A stretch of 64,000 nt of DNA. Origin: Nocardia fluminea (lineage in GTDB: Bacteria > Actinomycetota > Actinomycetes > Mycobacteriales > Mycobacteriaceae). A program made the translations under genes and the position numbers. Numbering within the stretch: the first letter of the stretch is position 1; every line of letters starts with the position of its first letter. The stretch lies in NCBI RefSeq assembly GCF_002846365.1, contig NZ_PJMW01000002.1:2108001-2172000 (forward strand), written 5' to 3'. This document shows, piece by piece, positions 62,720 through 64,000 of this stretch. The notes below the pieces were generated by a model. The model had not been told where the DNA came from. It was given only the letters and a program-made list of their open reading frames with translations, and did no database searches.

Positions 62720-63100
62720 ATGAACCGAATCTCCCTCGCCGTTCTGGCCGCCGGGGCACTGACCCTGACCTTGGCCGGGTGCGGATCCGGCGACGACTCC
62801 GCCGACGCGAGCGGGCTGCGCAAGGGCACCCCGAGCTCCAGCGCGCCCGCCACCACCACAGTGTCCACCTCCAGCTCGGCCCCGACGCCGGCCGCGGCGA
62901 GCGCCGACATCACCTGCACCCAGTTCAAGTCGCTCGATCCGGACGGCGAGAAGAAGGCCATCGAGCAGATCCTCGCGGCGCACCCCGGCGGTCCGTTCGA
63001 GGGCAGCCCCAACGTGGCGCTCAGCACCGTGAAGCTGGTCTGCCTCGTCCCGGCCAATGCCGACAAGCCGGTGGCCGACGCCGCCGGGATGAAGCCGTAG
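62720..63100 (+). CDS. Small lipoprotein, function unknown
   Basis: 126 residues. Signal peptide with lipobox TLAGC (Cys21), a Ser/Thr/Ala/Pro-rich spacer (about 40-72), then a small domain (ADITCTQFKSLDPDGEKKAI, EQILAAHPGGPFEGSPNVAL, VKLVCLVPANADKPVADAAG) with two Cys likely in a disulfide. I do not recognise the family; similar lipoproteins are widespread in mycobacteria and Nocardia. ATG 62720 is chosen for the signal peptide; the open frame extends upstream without meaning. Divergent from the ATPase gene. Confidence 0.75.
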   Translation: MNRISLAVLAAGALTLTLAGCGSGDDSADASGLRKGTPSSSAPATTTVSTSSSAPTPAAASADITCTQFKSLDPDGEKKAIEQILAAHPGGPFEGSPNVALSTVKLVCLVPANADKPVADAAGMKP

Positions 63101-63107
63101 CCCTAGC

Positions 63108-63455
63108 TCAGCTCAGCAGCGATTGCCAGTTCGCGGGGACCCGCGCGGCCGGGCCGGGGACGGACTGATCGGTGGGATGGCTGGTCGGCGCGGCGAGTTC
63201 GGGACCATCGCTGTACATCTCGCCGGTGGCGAAGTTGTAGAACCAGTCCTCGCCCGGTTCGTAACTCTGCATGAACGGGTGCGCGGTGGCCTCGAAGTGC
63301 TTCGTCGCGTGCTTGCTGGGGGAGCTGTCGCAGCAGCCCACATGCCCGCACTCCGCGCAGCGGCGCAGGTGTACCCACCAGCCGCCGCTCTCGTCGCACT
63401 CGACGCAACCGGCGCCACTGGGCGCCACGCTCGGATCGATCCCCGCTTCAGTCAT
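63108..63455 (-). CDS. UBP-type zinc-finger protein
   Basis: 115 residues. Zinc ligands follow the ZnF-UBP pattern: GCVECDESGGWWVHLRRCAE, CGHVGCCDSSPSKHATKHF and TAHPFMQSYEPGEDWFYNF. In eukaryotes this fold binds the ubiquitin C-terminus; bacteria have no ubiquitin, so it probably binds a C-terminal tail of another protein or acts as a structural zinc module. It overlaps the end of the histidine kinase gene by 8 bases, so the two are coupled and may work together. Confidence 0.88.
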   Translation of the reverse strand: MTEAGIDPSVAPSGAGCVECDESGGWWVHLRRCAECGHVGCCDSSPSKHATKHFEATAHPFMQSYEPGEDWFYNFATGEMYSDGPELAAPTSHPTDQSVPGPAARVPANWQSLLS

Positions 63456-64000
63456 CCTGGCCTCCTGTCATAGGTGTGCTGACATCCTCCGCCGCAGGGT
63501 GCAACGGCAGGCGGACGATGAAGCGCGTGTTGCCGGGTTCCGACTCCACGCGGATATCACCGTTGTGCTTGTTGGCCACGATCCGGAACGAGATGTCGAG
63601 GCCGAGACCGGTGCCGTCGCCGACCGGTTTGGTGGTGAAGAACGGCTCGAAGATCCGGCCGCGCGCCTCGGGCGCGATGCCGGGGCCGGTGTCGCCGATC
63701 TCGATGGCGGCGCAGTCGTTCTCCTTGAAGGTGCGGATCGTCAGGGTGCCCTCGCCGCCCATCGCGTAGACGGCGTTGTCGATCAGGTTGGTCCACACCT
63801 GATTGAGTTCGGCGGCGAAGCAGGGGATCGGCGGCAGCGTGCGGTCGTAGTCCTTCACCACGCGGATGCCGTCGCCGAGTTTGCGATTGAGCATCACCAG
63901 GGTGGAATCGAGCAGTTCGTGCAGGTCGACGACCTGATAAGGGGCCCGATCCATCTGCGAATACTGTTTGGCCGCACCGACGAGCGTGGAGATGCGGGTG
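63448..64000 (-). CDS. Sensor histidine kinase, C-terminal part (5' end outside window)
   Basis: The visible 183 residues are a dimerisation helix end (TRISTLVGAAKQYSQMDRAP) followed by the HATPase_c domain: N box ELNQVWTNLIDNAVYAMGGE, G1 EIGDTGPGIAPE, F box IFEPFFTTKPVG, G2 GTGLGLDISFRIV. ATP-binding residues are intact. The layout and the coupled UBP zinc-finger gene resemble actinobacterial sensor kinases with an N-terminal cyclic-nucleotide or regulatory domain; that part is not in the window. ORF starts inside at 63954 are not real starts, because the frame continues to the edge. No response regulator is seen here. Confidence 0.88.
   Translation of the reverse strand, partial: TRISTLVGAAKQYSQMDRAPYQVVDLHELLDSTLVMLNRKLGDGIRVVKDYDRTLPPIPCFAAELNQVWTNLIDNAVYAMGGEGTLTIRTFKENDCAAIEIGDTGPGIAPEARGRIFEPFFTTKPVGDGTGLGLDISFRIVANKHNGDIRVESEPGNTRFIVRLPLHPAAEDVSTPMTGGQDD

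Overview
The window is high-GC actinobacterial DNA. GTG and TTG starts are common, stop and start codons often overlap by 4 bases, and several promoters look leaderless (TANNNT 6-7 bases before the start codon). Gene content and order point to a mycolic-acid actinomycete, most likely Nocardia or a close relative. From memory, the backbone follows Mycobacterium tuberculosis Rv0410c-Rv0435c: pknG, glnH, glnX, a Nudix gene, thiE/thiO/thiS/thiG, then thiD, thiC, xthA, a GNAT gene, def, a DUF3263 gene, a LytR_C gene, sodC, a YbdK-like ligase and a CDC48-like ATPase. Lineage-specific blocks sit between these anchors. No tRNA, rRNA, CRISPR array, phage gene or insertion sequence was seen, and no stretch longer than 300 bases lacks a gene.

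Layout. 1-4342 (minus): the PknG/GlnH/GlnX amino-acid sensing module, with pknG cut by the left edge. 4471-7980: a Nudix hydrolase and the thiamin genes thiE (minus) and thiO-thiS-thiG (plus). 8066-11380: a two-gene ABC exporter, a class III nucleotide cyclase and two small membrane proteins. 11457-20919: a catabolic operon with an AtuA-like protein, two acyl-CoA dehydrogenases, a biotin-dependent acyl-CoA carboxylase (AccD2/AccA2 type), an enoyl-CoA hydratase and a TetR regulator. Two of its gaps carry copies of a structured repeat. 20924-22469: a VapBC toxin-antitoxin pair and an NmrA-like reductase. 22652-26106 (minus): two membrane glycosyltransferases. 26176-31837: a methyltransferase, a TetR regulator, thiD, a Zur-box-preceded CobW/ZigA GTPase and an epoxide hydrolase with a divergent TetR regulator.

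31953-38940: a VOC protein, a sulfonate-type ABC importer (permease, ATPase, lipoprotein), a DHA2 efflux pump, an ArsR regulator between two SRPBCC proteins, and a thioesterase. 39070-46080 (minus): a small secreted protein, thiC behind a TPP riboswitch, an MMPL transporter, and the homogentisate pathway pair hmgA-fahA. 46157-51597: xthA, GNAT, def, DUF3263, LytR_C, sodC and ybdK. 51648-58865: a PAP2-type membrane enzyme and a complete Mrp Na+/H+ antiporter operon in which every junction is a 4-base overlap. 58980-64000: a polytopic membrane protein, a CDC48-like double AAA+ ATPase with a degenerate first site, a lipoprotein, a UBP-type zinc-finger protein and the end of a histidine kinase.

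Points most worth a second look: the structured repeat present twice in the acyl-CoA operon, each copy starting at a stop codon and ending just before a fadE start; a large palindromic element followed by a G-quadruplex motif before echA; a PknG with an N-terminal extension of about 220 residues containing 15-residue repeats; the mirrored operator pair between the epoxide hydrolase and its TetR gene; and the AAA+ ATPase with a degraded first site.
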